A DNA stretch of 41,705 nt from Empedobacter tilapiae (GTDB lineage Bacteria; Bacteroidota; Bacteroidia; Flavobacteriales; Weeksellaceae). How positions within the stretch are numbered: the stretch's first letter is position 1; each line of letters starts with the position of its first letter. The DNA is taken from assembly GCF_004785645.1 (NCBI RefSeq), contig NZ_SRPE01000017.1, positions 1-41,705 of the forward strand, in the 5' to 3' direction. Positions 16,933-25,618 of the stretch are shown one piece after another. The translations under genes and the position numbers were made by a program. The notes under the pieces are model-generated. The model worked only from the letters and a program-made list of their open reading frames with translations, was not told where the DNA came from and searched no databases.

Positions 16933-17236
16933 TGGTACTTTAATCTTAAATATTTTTCCGAAAATAATCAAATATTGGACGTTTGTAGTATTTTTTCTCA
17001 ATACTTTTATAAAAATGATAATCTTTTTTGTATCTAATTTTCTTTCTGAGCTTGTTTAAGTATTAGATCATAATTAACGTATAAAGTTTTTTGAATAAAA
17101 TTGTTCGTATTAAAGTGTAAAAATTTACTTTCAAGTTTATGTATTTATTTCAAGTTTGATATTATTGAAATTAAAACCTAGGAATACGGTTTAGATAAAA
17201 TATTGAAATTATTTTGAAGTTTTAAGACTTGACTTG

Positions 17237-17584
17237 TTAGTACAAAATGTTTTCTTTTTTGTTATAAGATTCACGAATCCGTGCTTCCATTTTCTGAAGT
17301 TCTTTTTGATAATTGAAGTATTGATTTTCATTTTCTTCTAATTCTTCAATCATTTCAAATTGGAATTGATCTTCACCTAATCTGTTCCAATCAGCTTGAA
17401 GTTCGGCATTTTCAAATTGTCCCATTTTCAAAATGAACTTGGTTTTGTTTTCCCAAGCTTCTGCGTTTATTGTTGATTTTATAAAAGTTTTATTTGTTTC
17501 CAAATTACGAATCGACAAAACACCCATCGACACTTTTCGATTGTCGAAAGCTTCTCGCATTAATTTCTTTTGTTCTTTATCCAT
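17237..17584 (-). CDS. GIY-YIG-like small protein
   Basis: A 115-residue cytosolic protein. GVLSIRNLETNKTFIKST resembles the GIY...YIG strand pair of GIY-YIG nuclease-like proteins in degenerate form (GVL...FIK), and LQADWNRLGEDQFQFEMIEELE matches the conserved second half ('L..DW...G...F.F...E.L'). The canonical Tyr residues of the nuclease motif are absent, so catalytic activity is doubtful. It starts 6 bp after the MarR gene stop, so the two form an operon and it is probably under MarR control. Its biological role is unknown. Confidence 0.75.
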   Translation of the reverse strand: MDKEQKKLMREAFDNRKVSMGVLSIRNLETNKTFIKSTINAEAWENKTKFILKMGQFENAELQADWNRLGEDQFQFEMIEELEENENQYFNYQKELQKMEARIRESYNKKENILY

Positions 17585-17590
17585 TGTTTT

Positions 17591-18013
17591 TTATTTAAAA
17601 TTAACATCCAAATCGATGAAAAGTTTGTTCAGAGTTGCTAATTCTTTGGCTTTGAAATTTGGAAAAATATCCTCAGCTACTTCTTCTGCGGTTGTTTTGG
17701 CGTTGTCGAAGATTTCTTTTCCAATTTCCGTTATGACTACAAAACTCACACGAGCGTCACGCAAATGCGCTTCACGAGCAACTAAACCAATTTTTTCCAA
17801 AGGTGCTAACAATCTCGTAATTCCTGATGCGGTAATTCCCAATTTGTCGGCAAGGTCTATTCTTCGGCATTTATTTTCTGGACTATTTATTAAAATATAT
17901 AAAATCATAAAGTCGCTAAGTCCTAATCCGTGAAGATGTAGTTTATCAAATTTTCGAGTCAAAATAGATTGTGCTTTAATCAAAGAAAAAGCAATTAAAA
18001 GTTGATTGTTCAT
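17591..18013 (-). CDS. MarR-family transcriptional regulator
   Basis: A 140-residue winged-helix regulator. The DNA-binding part is seen in FMILYILINSPENKCRRIDLAD..GITASGITRLLAPLEKIGLVAR, followed by the wing signature DARVSFVVITEIGKEIF ('D.R...V..T..G'). The dimerisation helices are the N- and C-terminal segments. It diverges from the alpha/beta hydrolase gene across 52 bp that contain a TTGA-GTTG-TCAA inverted repeat (18027-18038). It probably regulates itself, the GIY-YIG-like gene and the hydrolase. The ligand is unknown. Confidence 0.9.
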   Translation of the reverse strand: MNNQLLIAFSLIKAQSILTRKFDKLHLHGLGLSDFMILYILINSPENKCRRIDLADKLGITASGITRLLAPLEKIGLVAREAHLRDARVSFVVITEIGKEIFDNAKTTAEEVAEDIFPNFKAKELATLNKLFIDLDVNFK

Positions 18014-18026
18014 TGTTGAGTTTTAT

Positions 18027-18038
18027 TTGAGTTGTCAA
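18027..18038. promoter_or_regulatory. Possible MarR operator
   Basis: TTGA (18027-18030) and TCAA (18035-18038) form an inverted repeat in the 52-bp divergent gap between the MarR and hydrolase genes, where an autoregulatory site would be expected. The arms are short, so this is only suggestive. Confidence 0.35.
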
Positions 18039-18065
18039 GTATTATTTAAGTTTTATTTAAAATAA

Positions 18066-18953
18066 ATGAGTTCAAAATATATAAACATTAACAGTATCTC
18101 GATTTGCTACGAACAATTTGGTAAGGAAGATAAAGAATGTATTTTATTGATTTCTGGATTGGGTAGTCAGATGACGCGATGGAATTTAGATTTTTGTCAA
18201 AAGTTGGTGAATAAAGGATTTCATGTGATTCGATTTGATAATCGCGATGCTGGGAAAAGTAGTTTTATCGAACATAAAGTTGCGGATATTGGAAAATTAA
18301 TGGAAATTTTAAAGCAAGGAAAGTTTCCAGAAAATGCTTATTCGCTTTTAGATATGGCAAAAGATGCAATTGGATTGTTAGATGCTTTAAAAATCAAAAA
18401 AGCACACATTGTAGGTCGTTCAATGGGCGGAATTATCACTCAAGTTTTAGCCGCTAAATTTCCGGAAAGAGTTTTGAGCACCACTATAATTATGTCTACT
18501 TCTTTAAATCCTGAACTTCCAGAGACAGCGCCAGACGTTATGCAAATGATAATGCAGAAAACCCCAGATTTTGAAACTGATAAAGAGGCCTTTCGTGAAA
18601 AACAGTTGAAGTTTGCTAAACGAATTTCAGGTAGTTTGATTCCATTTGATGAAGATGCTGAATGGAAAACGCTTGTAGAGGAAAATCAGTGTGCAGTTTC
18701 AGCGCAAACTTTGGGACATATTATTGCGATGACTTTAACAGGTTTTACTCCCGAACGGTTTGATAAAATTAAAGCACCGACTTTGATTATTCACGGAACC
18801 GAAGATCCAATATTTCCTTTGGCTTGTGCAGAAGATTTGCATATACGGATCAAAGCTTCAAAGTTTTTAAAAATTGAAGGAATGGGGCATGAAATTCCAA
18901 TATTGTTGAATGATAAAATTGTAAATGCAATATCAGATTTAGCAAGAATTTAA
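18066..18953 (+). CDS. Alpha/beta-hydrolase
   Basis: A 295-residue cytosolic hydrolase with the canonical fold markers: the oxyanion region LISGLGSQMTRW, the DNRDAGKSS turn after strand 4, the nucleophile elbow GRSMGG (Ser), then HGTEDPIFP (acid Asp) and GMGHEIP (catalytic His). The order and spacing match esterase/lactonase-type family members of normal length. The substrate cannot be told. It is divergent from a MarR gene, which suggests induction by a small aromatic or lipophilic compound (inference). The next genes, AraC and SDR, run the same way. Confidence 0.9.
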   Translation: MSSKYININSISICYEQFGKEDKECILLISGLGSQMTRWNLDFCQKLVNKGFHVIRFDNRDAGKSSFIEHKVADIGKLMEILKQGKFPENAYSLLDMAKDAIGLLDALKIKKAHIVGRSMGGIITQVLAAKFPERVLSTTIIMSTSLNPELPETAPDVMQMIMQKTPDFETDKEAFREKQLKFAKRISGSLIPFDEDAEWKTLVEENQCAVSAQTLGHIIAMTLTGFTPERFDKIKAPTLIIHGTEDPIFPLACAEDLHIRIKASKFLKIEGMGHEIPILLNDKIVNAISDLARI

Positions 18954-18984
18954 ACACAAGAAACTATCGACTAAAAGTTTTGCG

Positions 18985-18992
18985 TACATTTG
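18985..18992 (+). promoter_or_regulatory. -7 box upstream of the AraC gene
   Basis: TACATTTG matches the TANNTTTG consensus exactly and lies 19 bases before the ATG at 19011. No convincing -33 box is seen at normal spacing. The box also overlaps a TTG codon that could be read as an upstream start, which argues for the ATG at 19011 as the true start. Confidence 0.45.
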
Positions 18993-19010
18993 ATTTTTGC
19001 AAACTTTGTT

Positions 19011-19943
19011 ATGGAAAAGAAAACCAGCATCGACCAGTTTTATCAAGAAATGTCTAATGCGACAGGACAAAGCATCTACAGCTTTTTGCCACCAGATATT
19101 TCTAAGGATATTGGACATTTCAATATTTTTGATATTGCCGAAACTTTCAACGAAACACGTCGAACGCAATTAATGCCCTACAACAAACGGATGTATTACA
19201 AAATCAGTATGATTCGTGGGCATAATTTAGCAGAATATGCCGACAAAACGTTCGAAATCAAAAAGAATGCCTTGCTTTTTGCAACGCCCAAAATTCCATA
19301 TCATTGGTTACCTCAAGATGAGCATCAGTCGGGATTTTTCTGTGTTTTTACTGATGATTTTTTAGTTCGAAATAAAACAGGCGTTGTGTTGGATGATTTG
19401 CCGATTTTCCAAACGGGTGCTTATCCGATATTTCAAATTGATGATGAAAAGACGGAAGAGGTTTTACAAATCTTCCGAAAGATGCAACAGGAACTGCATT
19501 CCGATTATCGTTTTAAATATGATTTGATTCGAAATTATGTTTTGGAATTGATTCATTTCGGACAAAAACTGCAACCTTTAGACGAGCAAAATTCTTCGCA
19601 TAATGCCGCTGCAAGGGTAACTTCACTTTTTATTGAGTTGTTGGAGCGTCAGTTTCCGATTGAATCTCCCAATCAAAAACTTAATCTTCGTACAGCAAAG
19701 GATTTCGCGGAAAGATTATCAGTTCATGTCAATCATTTAAACAAAGTTTTAAAAGAAAGCATTGGCAAAACTACAACCGAAGTTATTGGCAATCGCATTG
19801 TTCAGGAAGCTAAATATTTACTCAAACAAACCAATTGGAATGTTTCGGAAATCGCTTACAGTTTGGGTTTTGAAGAAGTGGCTCATTTTTCTAATTTCTT
19901 CAAAAAACATACACAATTAACACCTTTGGCTTACCGAAGTTAA
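19011..19943 (+). CDS. AraC-family transcriptional regulator
   Basis: A 310-residue regulator with an N-terminal cupin-like sensor part (YKISMIRGHNLAEYADKTFEIKKNALLF...PYHWLP) and a C-terminal pair of HTH motifs: TAKDFAERLSVHVNHLNKVLKE and EIAYSLGFEEVAHFSNFFKKHT..TP. The ATG at 19011 is chosen because a -7 promoter box covers the alternative TTG start. It lies upstream of, and in the same direction as, the SDR gene at 20035, and is the kind of activator commonly paired with such oxidoreductases. No inducer can be named. Confidence 0.9.
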   Translation: MEKKTSIDQFYQEMSNATGQSIYSFLPPDISKDIGHFNIFDIAETFNETRRTQLMPYNKRMYYKISMIRGHNLAEYADKTFEIKKNALLFATPKIPYHWLPQDEHQSGFFCVFTDDFLVRNKTGVVLDDLPIFQTGAYPIFQIDDEKTEEVLQIFRKMQQELHSDYRFKYDLIRNYVLELIHFGQKLQPLDEQNSSHNAAARVTSLFIELLERQFPIESPNQKLNLRTAKDFAERLSVHVNHLNKVLKESIGKTTTEVIGNRIVQEAKYLLKQTNWNVSEIAYSLGFEEVAHFSNFFKKHTQLTPLAYRS

Positions 19944-20034
19944 ATGATTTGAATTTTACAAATCATTCATTGATTTACGCAACATTAAATTACAGATTTT
20001 CTTACAACTTTGTATCATTAAATACAACAAAAAT

Positions 20035-20799
20035 ATGAGTACAGAAAATAAGATTGCTTTGGTAACTGGCGGAAGTCGCGGTTTGGGCAAAAATATGGCT
20101 TTGAGTTTAGCAAAGAAAGGTGTAGACGTAATTTTAACCTATAATAGCAACAAGGAAGAAGCGGATAAAGTTGTTGCTGAAATCCTTAGTTTAGGACAAA
20201 ACGCTATTGCTTTTCAGTTGGATGCGGGAAATGTAAAATCGTTCGGTGTTTTTCTAAAGGAAGTAACTGATCATTTAACTGAAAAAACAGGAAAACCGAA
20301 TTTCGATTATTTGGTGAATAATGCGGGGACGGCTTTGTATGCGCCTTTTGCAGAAACTACGGAAGAGCAATTCGATAATGCGGTGAACATTCATTACAAA
20401 GGTGTGTTTTTCTTGACGCAGAAAGCTTTACCATTTTTAAATGATGGTGGTCGCATCGTAAATATTTCAACTGGCTTGGCTCGTTTTTCTAATCCGGGAT
20501 CATCAGCTTATGCAGCCATGAAAGGCGCTGTAGAAGTTTTGACACGTTACTTAGCAAAGGAATTAGGTTCTCGTGGAATTACAGCAAATACGGTTGCACC
20601 AGGAGCGATTGCAACAGATTTTGGTGGTGGGAGAGTACGTGACAATAAGGAAATCAACGATCATGTGGCGCAGGTTACGGCTTTGGGAAGAGTTGGTTTA
20701 CCAGACGATATAGGTGGCGTAGTTGCTTTCCTATGTAGCGATGAAGCACGTTGGGTAACTGGTCAACGCATCGAAGTTTCAGGAGGAATGAATTTGTAA
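20035..20799 (+). CDS. Short-chain dehydrogenase/reductase (SDR, classical)
   Basis: A 254-residue classical SDR. It has the NAD(P) motif TGGSRGLGKN, the NNAG motif (LVNNAGTALYAPF), catalytic Ser in NISTGLARFS, the YAAMK active site, and the C-terminal EVSGGM ending typical of 3-oxoacyl-ACP-reductase-like SDRs. The arginine in the TGGSRG loop favours NADP. The substrate is unknown. It is 91 bp after the AraC gene, so may be its target. A stem-loop with a T-run follows at 20819-20856. Confidence 0.92.
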   Translation: MSTENKIALVTGGSRGLGKNMALSLAKKGVDVILTYNSNKEEADKVVAEILSLGQNAIAFQLDAGNVKSFGVFLKEVTDHLTEKTGKPNFDYLVNNAGTALYAPFAETTEEQFDNAVNIHYKGVFFLTQKALPFLNDGGRIVNISTGLARFSNPGSSAYAAMKGAVEVLTRYLAKELGSRGITANTVAPGAIATDFGGGRVRDNKEINDHVAQVTALGRVGLPDDIGGVVAFLCSDEARWVTGQRIEVSGGMNL

Positions 20800-20818
20800 A
20801 CACAGTTCAAATAAAATT

Positions 20819-20856
20819 AAAAGCCACAGAGAGTTTATGTTTTCCGTGGTTTTTTG
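20819..20856 (+). terminator. Intrinsic terminator after the SDR gene
   Basis: AAAA-G-CCAC (20819-20827) pairs with GTGG-TTTT (20846-20853) and is followed by further T. The stem is short with a bulged G and a long loop, but its position 20 bases after the stop codon fits. Confidence 0.55.
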
Positions 20857-21057
20857 TTTTTAAAATAAGATAATACTGATACCTGTATTCTTCATTACAA
20901 TTATTACTCTTTTGAAAACTTGATTTTTCTATTAGAAATTGGTTTGAATTTTAAAATCAAATCATTGTTAAAATTGTTTTAAAACGGTGTTGAAATACTA
21001 TTCAATTTGAGGAAAAGTCCTATTTTTAAAATAATTAAAACCTACAAATACTGAAAA

Positions 21058-21702
21058 ATGACTGAAAACGAAGCTTTTATTTATGAATCGATTGAGAACC
21101 AAGTTCGAATGGGATTTTTATCGCTTGATGAGATTAAAGACAACATTTTAGAGGAGATTGAAGACAACGAATTCGAAAACGAAATCTCCGAAGATTGGGC
21201 AAATAAACATATTGAAGCCGAGTGGCAATCACGATTAAATGAAACTAAAACTTGGAAAAGTCCAACGGACACTGACCGTTTGATAGCCGCTTTTGACGAG
21301 CTTTGCGATCAAAACATTATTGCGCTTCACAATGCGGGTTATACGACCAGCGACGGCGAATACGAGGTTGTGGATGTTGAGCGAAAGTTGCGCGATAACG
21401 GAATTGTTTCCGATGGCTATTGCTTTTATCACGAGCAAGATTTGTCACGAGCGATTGCAAAGGAAGATCCAAGTCTGTACATTGCTTTTCAGAAAGTGGA
21501 TAATGAAGATGATGGTGTAACAATCACGGTTGGCAAAAAGGTGGTTGAAGTTTTAAAAAAACATGAATTTGAAGTTGATTGGAACGAATCACCAACAACC
21601 AAAATTCTAATCCCGAACTTTAAATGGGAACTTTTCTATGATAAAAATAATGTAGATTTGGATTATGAGGCGGTTGCAAAGCGTATGATTGGGAAGAAAT
21701 AA
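21058..21702 (+). CDS. DUF6891-like protein
   Basis: A 214-residue acidic cytosolic protein. After an N-terminal helical part rich in Glu and Asp comes 'TDTDRLIAAFDELCDQNIIALHNAGYTTSDGEYEV', the pattern I associate with DUF6891 ('D.DRL..AF..L...GI....NAG.T.SDG'). It is followed by YCFYHEQDLSRAI and LYIAFQKVDNEDDG. The family has no established function. No operon partner is evident: the upstream SDR is closed by a terminator and the downstream gene is convergent. The name rests on memory of the family pattern. Confidence 0.75.
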   Translation: MTENEAFIYESIENQVRMGFLSLDEIKDNILEEIEDNEFENEISEDWANKHIEAEWQSRLNETKTWKSPTDTDRLIAAFDELCDQNIIALHNAGYTTSDGEYEVVDVERKLRDNGIVSDGYCFYHEQDLSRAIAKEDPSLYIAFQKVDNEDDGVTITVGKKVVEVLKKHEFEVDWNESPTTKILIPNFKWELFYDKNNVDLDYEAVAKRMIGKK

Positions 21703-21770
21703 AACGCTAAAATTCTATTCAAACTTCATCAGAATAATCCTGTCGTCCCTAAATTCTTTTTCTGTTTTTG

Positions 21771-22232
21771 CTAATCTTTTTTGAAATGTAATTTCATACC
21801 TTCATGCGAAGCCACAAAACCTAATTTTTCATAAAACCGAATGGCATCAGGACGTTTTTTATCCGATGTCAATTGCAAAACATGTGCACCTTTTTCTTTG
21901 GCACGATCAATCGCCCAACGGAAAAATTCTTCGCCCAAACCTTTGTTTCTAAAATCTTTATGAATACGCACCGCTTCAATCTGTGCACGAATGCCGCCTT
22001 GATACGTTAAATACTGTAGAAAGCTCAATTGCAAAGTGCCGATAACTTGTCCGTTTTCATTCTCAACCACGATCAATTCCTGATTCGTGTCTTTGTCGAT
22101 ATTCTGAAAAGCATCGGTGTAAACCTGTGGCAAAGGATTTTCAAAACGCTCTCGTGTCGCACCCAAAGCATCTTCCGCCAACATTTCTACAATCTTTGGC
22201 ACATCTTCTAATCTTGCTCTTCTAAATATCAT
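21771..22232 (-). CDS. GNAT-family N-acetyltransferase
   Basis: A 153-residue GNAT. The start is ATG 22232 (MIFRRARLEDVPKIVEML), preceded by AGGAG; a longer reading to 22430 adds a sequence unlike the family. Motif A, with the acetyl-CoA loop, is RNKGLGEEFFRWAIDRAKEKG, followed by LQLTSDKKRPDAIRFYEKLGF, the standard C-terminal motif B. It resembles small GNATs acting on amino acids or small amines; the substrate is unknown. It is downstream of the LysR gene in the same direction, with its start 187 bp past the LysR stop. Confidence 0.9.
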   Translation of the reverse strand: MIFRRARLEDVPKIVEMLAEDALGATRERFENPLPQVYTDAFQNIDKDTNQELIVVENENGQVIGTLQLSFLQYLTYQGGIRAQIEAVRIHKDFRNKGLGEEFFRWAIDRAKEKGAHVLQLTSDKKRPDAIRFYEKLGFVASHEGMKLHFKKD

Positions 22233-22419
22233 AGCTCCTAATTTTTGTTTCTTTAAAAGTAGTATAAATTTAAGATTTTGAAAACACAAAAAATAAAAAC
22301 TCAAAACTTGCTGAATTAGTAAGTTTTGAACATATACTACATTACTAAGAAACTCGTTTACAGTTACAATATACTCGATTACAATTACTGAATTATCTTC
22401 AATTGAGCAATCTGTTGAC

Positions 22420-23325
22420 TTAAATTTCATTCTCTTGATCAGAAATGATCTCTTTTAATAAATTTAAAAAAAGATTCATTGCTGGGCTAATCCATTTATT
22501 TGAATGATGCGCTACAATTAACATGATATTTTGTTTAAAATCTTTAATAAGAATTTCTTCAATTTCTCCCTTTTTTAACTCATTGGTAGCCACAAAACGA
22601 GGAAGGCAAGCAACTCCAAGGTTATTCATAACACTCTGTTTTGTTGCTTCAATACTCCAAACTTCTAATGTCTGTCCAGTAAATTTCAAATTCCTTTCTT
22701 TTAAATAATCTCTGAAATAAATTTGATAAACTGCGTTAGGGTCATTGTTGATGATACACGAATTTTTAATTTGATTTTCTAGATTAAAATTCCGTTCCGA
22801 TATTGGAAAATTAGATGAAGCCATCAAACCAATACTAAAATTCTTTATTTCGGTAACTTTAATCTGATTATCATAGCCATATACATTATAATGAATACCT
22901 AAATCAATCTCGTTGTGTACAACCTCCTTTTGAATATCATATGAGTTTTTGACTTTAAGCTTTAGCTGAACATCGGGAGCTTTTTTGATAAATTCCTTTA
23001 AAACAGGTTGAATAATATAGGTCAAAATACTATCCGAAACCGAAATCGTTAGACTTCCCTCAATCTTTCTATCTTTTGCATTTAACATGCGAATCTGCTC
23101 CATTTCATCAAGCATTTTTTTGATATGTGGAATTAATTTTAAGGATTGTTCGGTAGGTACCATTCTTCGCCCAATTTTTTCAAACAAAGGAAACTTTATT
23201 TCGTTTTCCAATTGCTGCATTTGGTAGCTAATTGCTGATAAGGAATAATTGAGCTCGTTTGCAGCATCTAGAAAACTACCTTTTTCTACAATGGTTTTAA
23301 AGCTTTTAAGTTGATGAAGATCCAT
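22420..23325 (-). CDS. LysR-family transcriptional regulator
   Basis: A 301-residue LTTR. The N-terminal winged helix reads MDLHQLKSFKTIVEKGSFLDAANELNYSLSAISYQMQQLE with the usual spacing, followed by the linker helix and a periplasmic-binding-like effector domain. It diverges from the TauE/SafE exporter gene at 23543. A perfect 12-bp palindrome (23332-23360) lies only 6 bp before its start codon. By analogy with other LTTRs it probably represses itself and controls the exporter in response to a sulfur or organic anion; the ligand is inference. Confidence 0.92.
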   Translation of the reverse strand: MDLHQLKSFKTIVEKGSFLDAANELNYSLSAISYQMQQLENEIKFPLFEKIGRRMVPTEQSLKLIPHIKKMLDEMEQIRMLNAKDRKIEGSLTISVSDSILTYIIQPVLKEFIKKAPDVQLKLKVKNSYDIQKEVVHNEIDLGIHYNVYGYDNQIKVTEIKNFSIGLMASSNFPISERNFNLENQIKNSCIINNDPNAVYQIYFRDYLKERNLKFTGQTLEVWSIEATKQSVMNNLGVACLPRFVATNELKKGEIEEILIKDFKQNIMLIVAHHSNKWISPAMNLFLNLLKEIISDQENEI

Positions 23326-23331
23326 AGTTCA

Positions 23332-23360
23332 AATTATTTGTAGTAAAACTACAAATAATT
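23332..23360. promoter_or_regulatory. Palindromic LysR operator
   Basis: AATTATTTGTAG (23332-23343) and CTACAAATAATT (23349-23360) are perfect reverse complements around TAAAA, and include T-N11-A, the LTTR box signature. The site lies 6 bp from the LysR start and in the gap shared with the divergent exporter gene. Confidence 0.75.
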
Positions 23361-23542
23361 CCGATTGTTTAAAGTGTTTATTCGATATACCTTTGTCAGA
23401 AATATTACAATGTGTATTTCATTACTAAATTTTATTAAACATAAAATACCTTTTTATAAGTGTTTATTTCTTGATATTCATTAGTTTATGAAGTAAGTAT
23501 ATTGAAATTAGCATATAAATGATCAAAATTAAATAGTTCAAA

Positions 23543-24295
23543 ATGATTGAATTTCTTACCTTAAATTTTTTCTTAATACTTATTACATTCTTTATTGCAG
23601 GATTTGTAAAAGGTGTTGCAGGAATGGGATTACCAACTATCGCAATGGGAATACTTAGTATTATCATGTCGCCTCTTAGTGCGGCTTCACTTCTTATCAT
23701 TCCATCGTTTATAACAAATGTTTGGCAACTATTTACAGGACCAAAATTTCTTGATTTAATTAAAAGATTTTGGGTGATGATGATTGGAATCGTGATAGGG
23801 ACATTGGCAGGATCATGGTTTCTAACAAGTATCAATACACCATATTCAAGTATTGGTTTAGGCTTAGCCTTAATATTATATTCCTTACATGGGCTTTTTG
23901 GAAAAACATTTTCTATTTCATCTAAATTTGAACCAAAATTATCACCTATAATAGGTCTCGCAACTGGACTTCTTAATGGCGCAACTGGAATTTTTACACT
24001 TCCTGCTGTTCCGTACATCCAAGCGCTTAATCTTTCAAAAGACGATCTTATCCAAGCCCTTGGTTTATCATTTACAGTTTCTACAATCGCGCTCGCAACT
24101 GGATTAGTGAAGGGAGGTGTTTTTCAAATGGATAATATTTTACCCTCTACAATTGCAATTATTCCTGCTTTATTAGGTATGTGGGTAGGTAGTATTGTGC
24201 ATAAACGAATAAGCATTAAAACATTTCGTATTTGCTTTTTCATTTTTATTGCGATAATTGGTGCAGAGATTACGTTTCATCCATTTTTATCATGA
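23543..24295 (+). CDS. Sulfite exporter TauE/SafE-family membrane transporter
   Basis: A 250-residue integral membrane protein with about eight hydrophobic segments. It has the two-fold TauE/SafE signature: an N-terminal repeat with GFVKGVAGMGLPTIAMGIL and a second, inverted-like repeat with GLLNGATGIFTLPAVPYIQAL, the paired G.G motifs of the family. It probably moves a sulfur-containing or small organic anion across the inner membrane. It is divergent from LysR and the palindromic operator, which suggests effector-responsive export. Downstream lies a bidirectional terminator shared with the convergent NYN gene. Confidence 0.9.
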   Translation: MIEFLTLNFFLILITFFIAGFVKGVAGMGLPTIAMGILSIIMSPLSAASLLIIPSFITNVWQLFTGPKFLDLIKRFWVMMIGIVIGTLAGSWFLTSINTPYSSIGLGLALILYSLHGLFGKTFSISSKFEPKLSPIIGLATGLLNGATGIFTLPAVPYIQALNLSKDDLIQALGLSFTVSTIALATGLVKGGVFQMDNILPSTIAIIPALLGMWVGSIVHKRISIKTFRICFFIFIAIIGAEITFHPFLS

Positions 24296-24440
24296 TATTA
24301 ATTTTAAAACATTTTCAAAAATGGATAAGGATTCTGTTAATTATGTAATATTTAAAGATTTATCCTAAGTTTTTGTGTGACTTAAGTATGGGGTGTGTAT
24401 CGCATATCTCAATAATTTGAGGTTTTACATATCTACAATA

Positions 24441-24468
24441 AACCTCGCTTAAAACAATTAGCGAGGTT
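24441..24468. terminator. Bidirectional terminator between exporter and NYN genes
   Basis: A perfect 9-bp stem (24441-24449 with 24460-24468) and 10-base loop, with T-rich DNA on both sides, between two convergent genes. Confidence 0.8.
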
Positions 24469-24513
24469 GTAGAGTTTATTTTTTTACCGAAATATAGAGT
24501 TGAGCAACTGTTA
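24441..24513. repeat. Intergenic repeat copy A (partial) at the array's left end
   Basis: The right border GTTGAGCAACTGTTA (24499-24513) matches GTTGTGCAACAGTTA of copies C-F in 13 of 15 positions and lies 3 bp from the stop of the leftward NYN gene. A 9-bp perfect terminator stem AACCTCGCT (24441-24449) / AGCGAGGTT (24460-24468) follows, as in the other copies, though with a different stem sequence. The promoter half is missing: the convergent exporter gene lies beyond. This is the last copy, so the array appears to end here. Confidence 0.65.
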
Positions 24514-24516
24514 CCC

Positions 24517-25296
24517 TTATTTTCTTTTTACTAAAGGATGATTTAAAGCACCAACCTTATTTTCAATAACTTCATATTCTTCTAAATTCTCAAATAATTT
24601 AGATAACGAATAAATGTCATAAGTTCGCGTATCGAAACTAGGATCTATTTTTCTAATATTAGCTCCAATTGTAGAAATATAGGCAATTTCATTTTCATCA
24701 GTTGAAATATCAAAAGCTTTTGAAATAGTTTTTTCATCTTTTGTAGATAAAAAACTTGCTTTTTTGGGAATAGATTTTTTTGTTATTTTTTCAACTTTAG
24801 ACTCCTTAGCTTTAGGTTTTTCTTCTTTTACATTTTCAGGTAGAATTTCTGGAATTTTAGGTGTTATATTTTCTGTGTAGGTAAAGATATCACAAGATTG
24901 AACGAAAGATTCAGGTGTTTTCTTTTCTCCAATTCCCATTACAAATAATCCTTCTTCTCTTATGCGTTTTGCTAAACCTGTATAATCACTATCACTTGAA
25001 ACTATGCAAAAACCTTCTACATTTTTACTATGTAAAATATCCATAGCATCGATTATTAGAGCTCCGTCCGTTGAATTTTTGCCAGATGTATATGAAAATT
25101 TTTGAATCGGATTTATTGAATGTTGATTAATTAAACTTTTCCAAGAACTCATTGTCTGAGAAGTCCAATCTCCATATATTCGTCTTATTGTAGCTTTACC
25201 ATACTTGGAAACTTCTTCAATTGTTTCTTTTAATAGTTTTGGTTGTGCGTTATCACCATCAATTAATATTGCAATATTGAATTTTGTTTCTTTCAT
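24517..25296 (-). CDS. NYN-domain ribonuclease-like protein with C-terminal LOTUS/OST-HTH domain
   Basis: A 259-residue cytosolic protein. The N-terminal PIN-like NYN domain shows its acidic motifs in order: AILIDGDNAQP, STDGALIIDAMDIL and IVSSDSDYTGLAKRIREEG. A lysine-rich linker (about residues 150-185) precedes a C-terminal OST-HTH/LOTUS domain (residues about 188-259, SKLFENLEEYEVIENKVGA..HPLVKRK). This is the LabA/NYN-LOTUS arrangement, which is associated with RNA binding and cleavage. It is a single leftward gene with repeat copy A after it and copy B before it. Confidence 0.9.
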   Translation of the reverse strand: MKETKFNIAILIDGDNAQPKLLKETIEEVSKYGKATIRRIYGDWTSQTMSSWKSLINQHSINPIQKFSYTSGKNSTDGALIIDAMDILHSKNVEGFCIVSSDSDYTGLAKRIREEGLFVMGIGEKKTPESFVQSCDIFTYTENITPKIPEILPENVKEEKPKAKESKVEKITKKSIPKKASFLSTKDEKTISKAFDISTDENEIAYISTIGANIRKIDPSFDTRTYDIYSLSKLFENLEEYEVIENKVGALNHPLVKRK

Positions 25297-25499
25297 AAAT
25301 TTCTACGAAATGTTGATTAATAATTTACAGATAATTTTTCGGGGCTTGGTGACAGTGGCGAAAAGTTTCAATTTAGACTGAAAAGAAGCCAGAGCTGTGA
25401 GCCTTAAGTAAATTTAATAAAAATAACATAAGCAAACAGCTTTTGTCGAATTAAATAGAGTAGAAGTTCTTCTCTCTTCAACTAAACTAGTTGTTGTAC
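25297..25499. other. NYN gene leader with GC-richer patch
   Basis: This stretch between repeat copy B and the NYN gene contains a GC-richer patch at about 25338-25400. The patch includes the imperfect palindrome GCCAGAGCTGTGAGCC (25388-25403), and differs in composition from the AT-rich surroundings. No ORF is supported. It may be a remnant of another element, or a structured leader. Confidence 0.4.
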
Positions 25500-25612
25500 A
25501 GCTCAAAAAAAAACTCTTTAAAAATCGCTTCTAAAGAAGTTATTATTTATACTATTTTGTGTTTTTGTACCTAAAATTAGAATTGTGTAATAGTTTCCAA
25601 TGTTATATGCAG
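25500..25612. repeat. Intergenic repeat copy B (diverged)
   Basis: It follows the stop of the leftward SDR gene (25619). Its right border ATTGTGTAATAGTTT (25582-25596) is a diverged form of GTTGTGCAACAGTTA, and the stretch 'TCGCTTCTAAAGAAGTTATTATTTAT' to 'GTACCTAAAATTAGAATT' aligns with copies C-F. The terminator stem (AACT..CTTTA / TAAAG..AGTT) is kept. The promoter half is degenerate (TAGTTGAA for TAGTTTTG). Confidence 0.6.
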
Positions 25613-25618
25613 TCTTTG

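Noticed and set aside
23464-24018. Leftward 184-residue ORF opposite the exporter gene
   Set aside because: It lies antisense to a clear TauE/SafE gene and its sequence is a mirror of membrane-protein codons, without family motifs or a start context.
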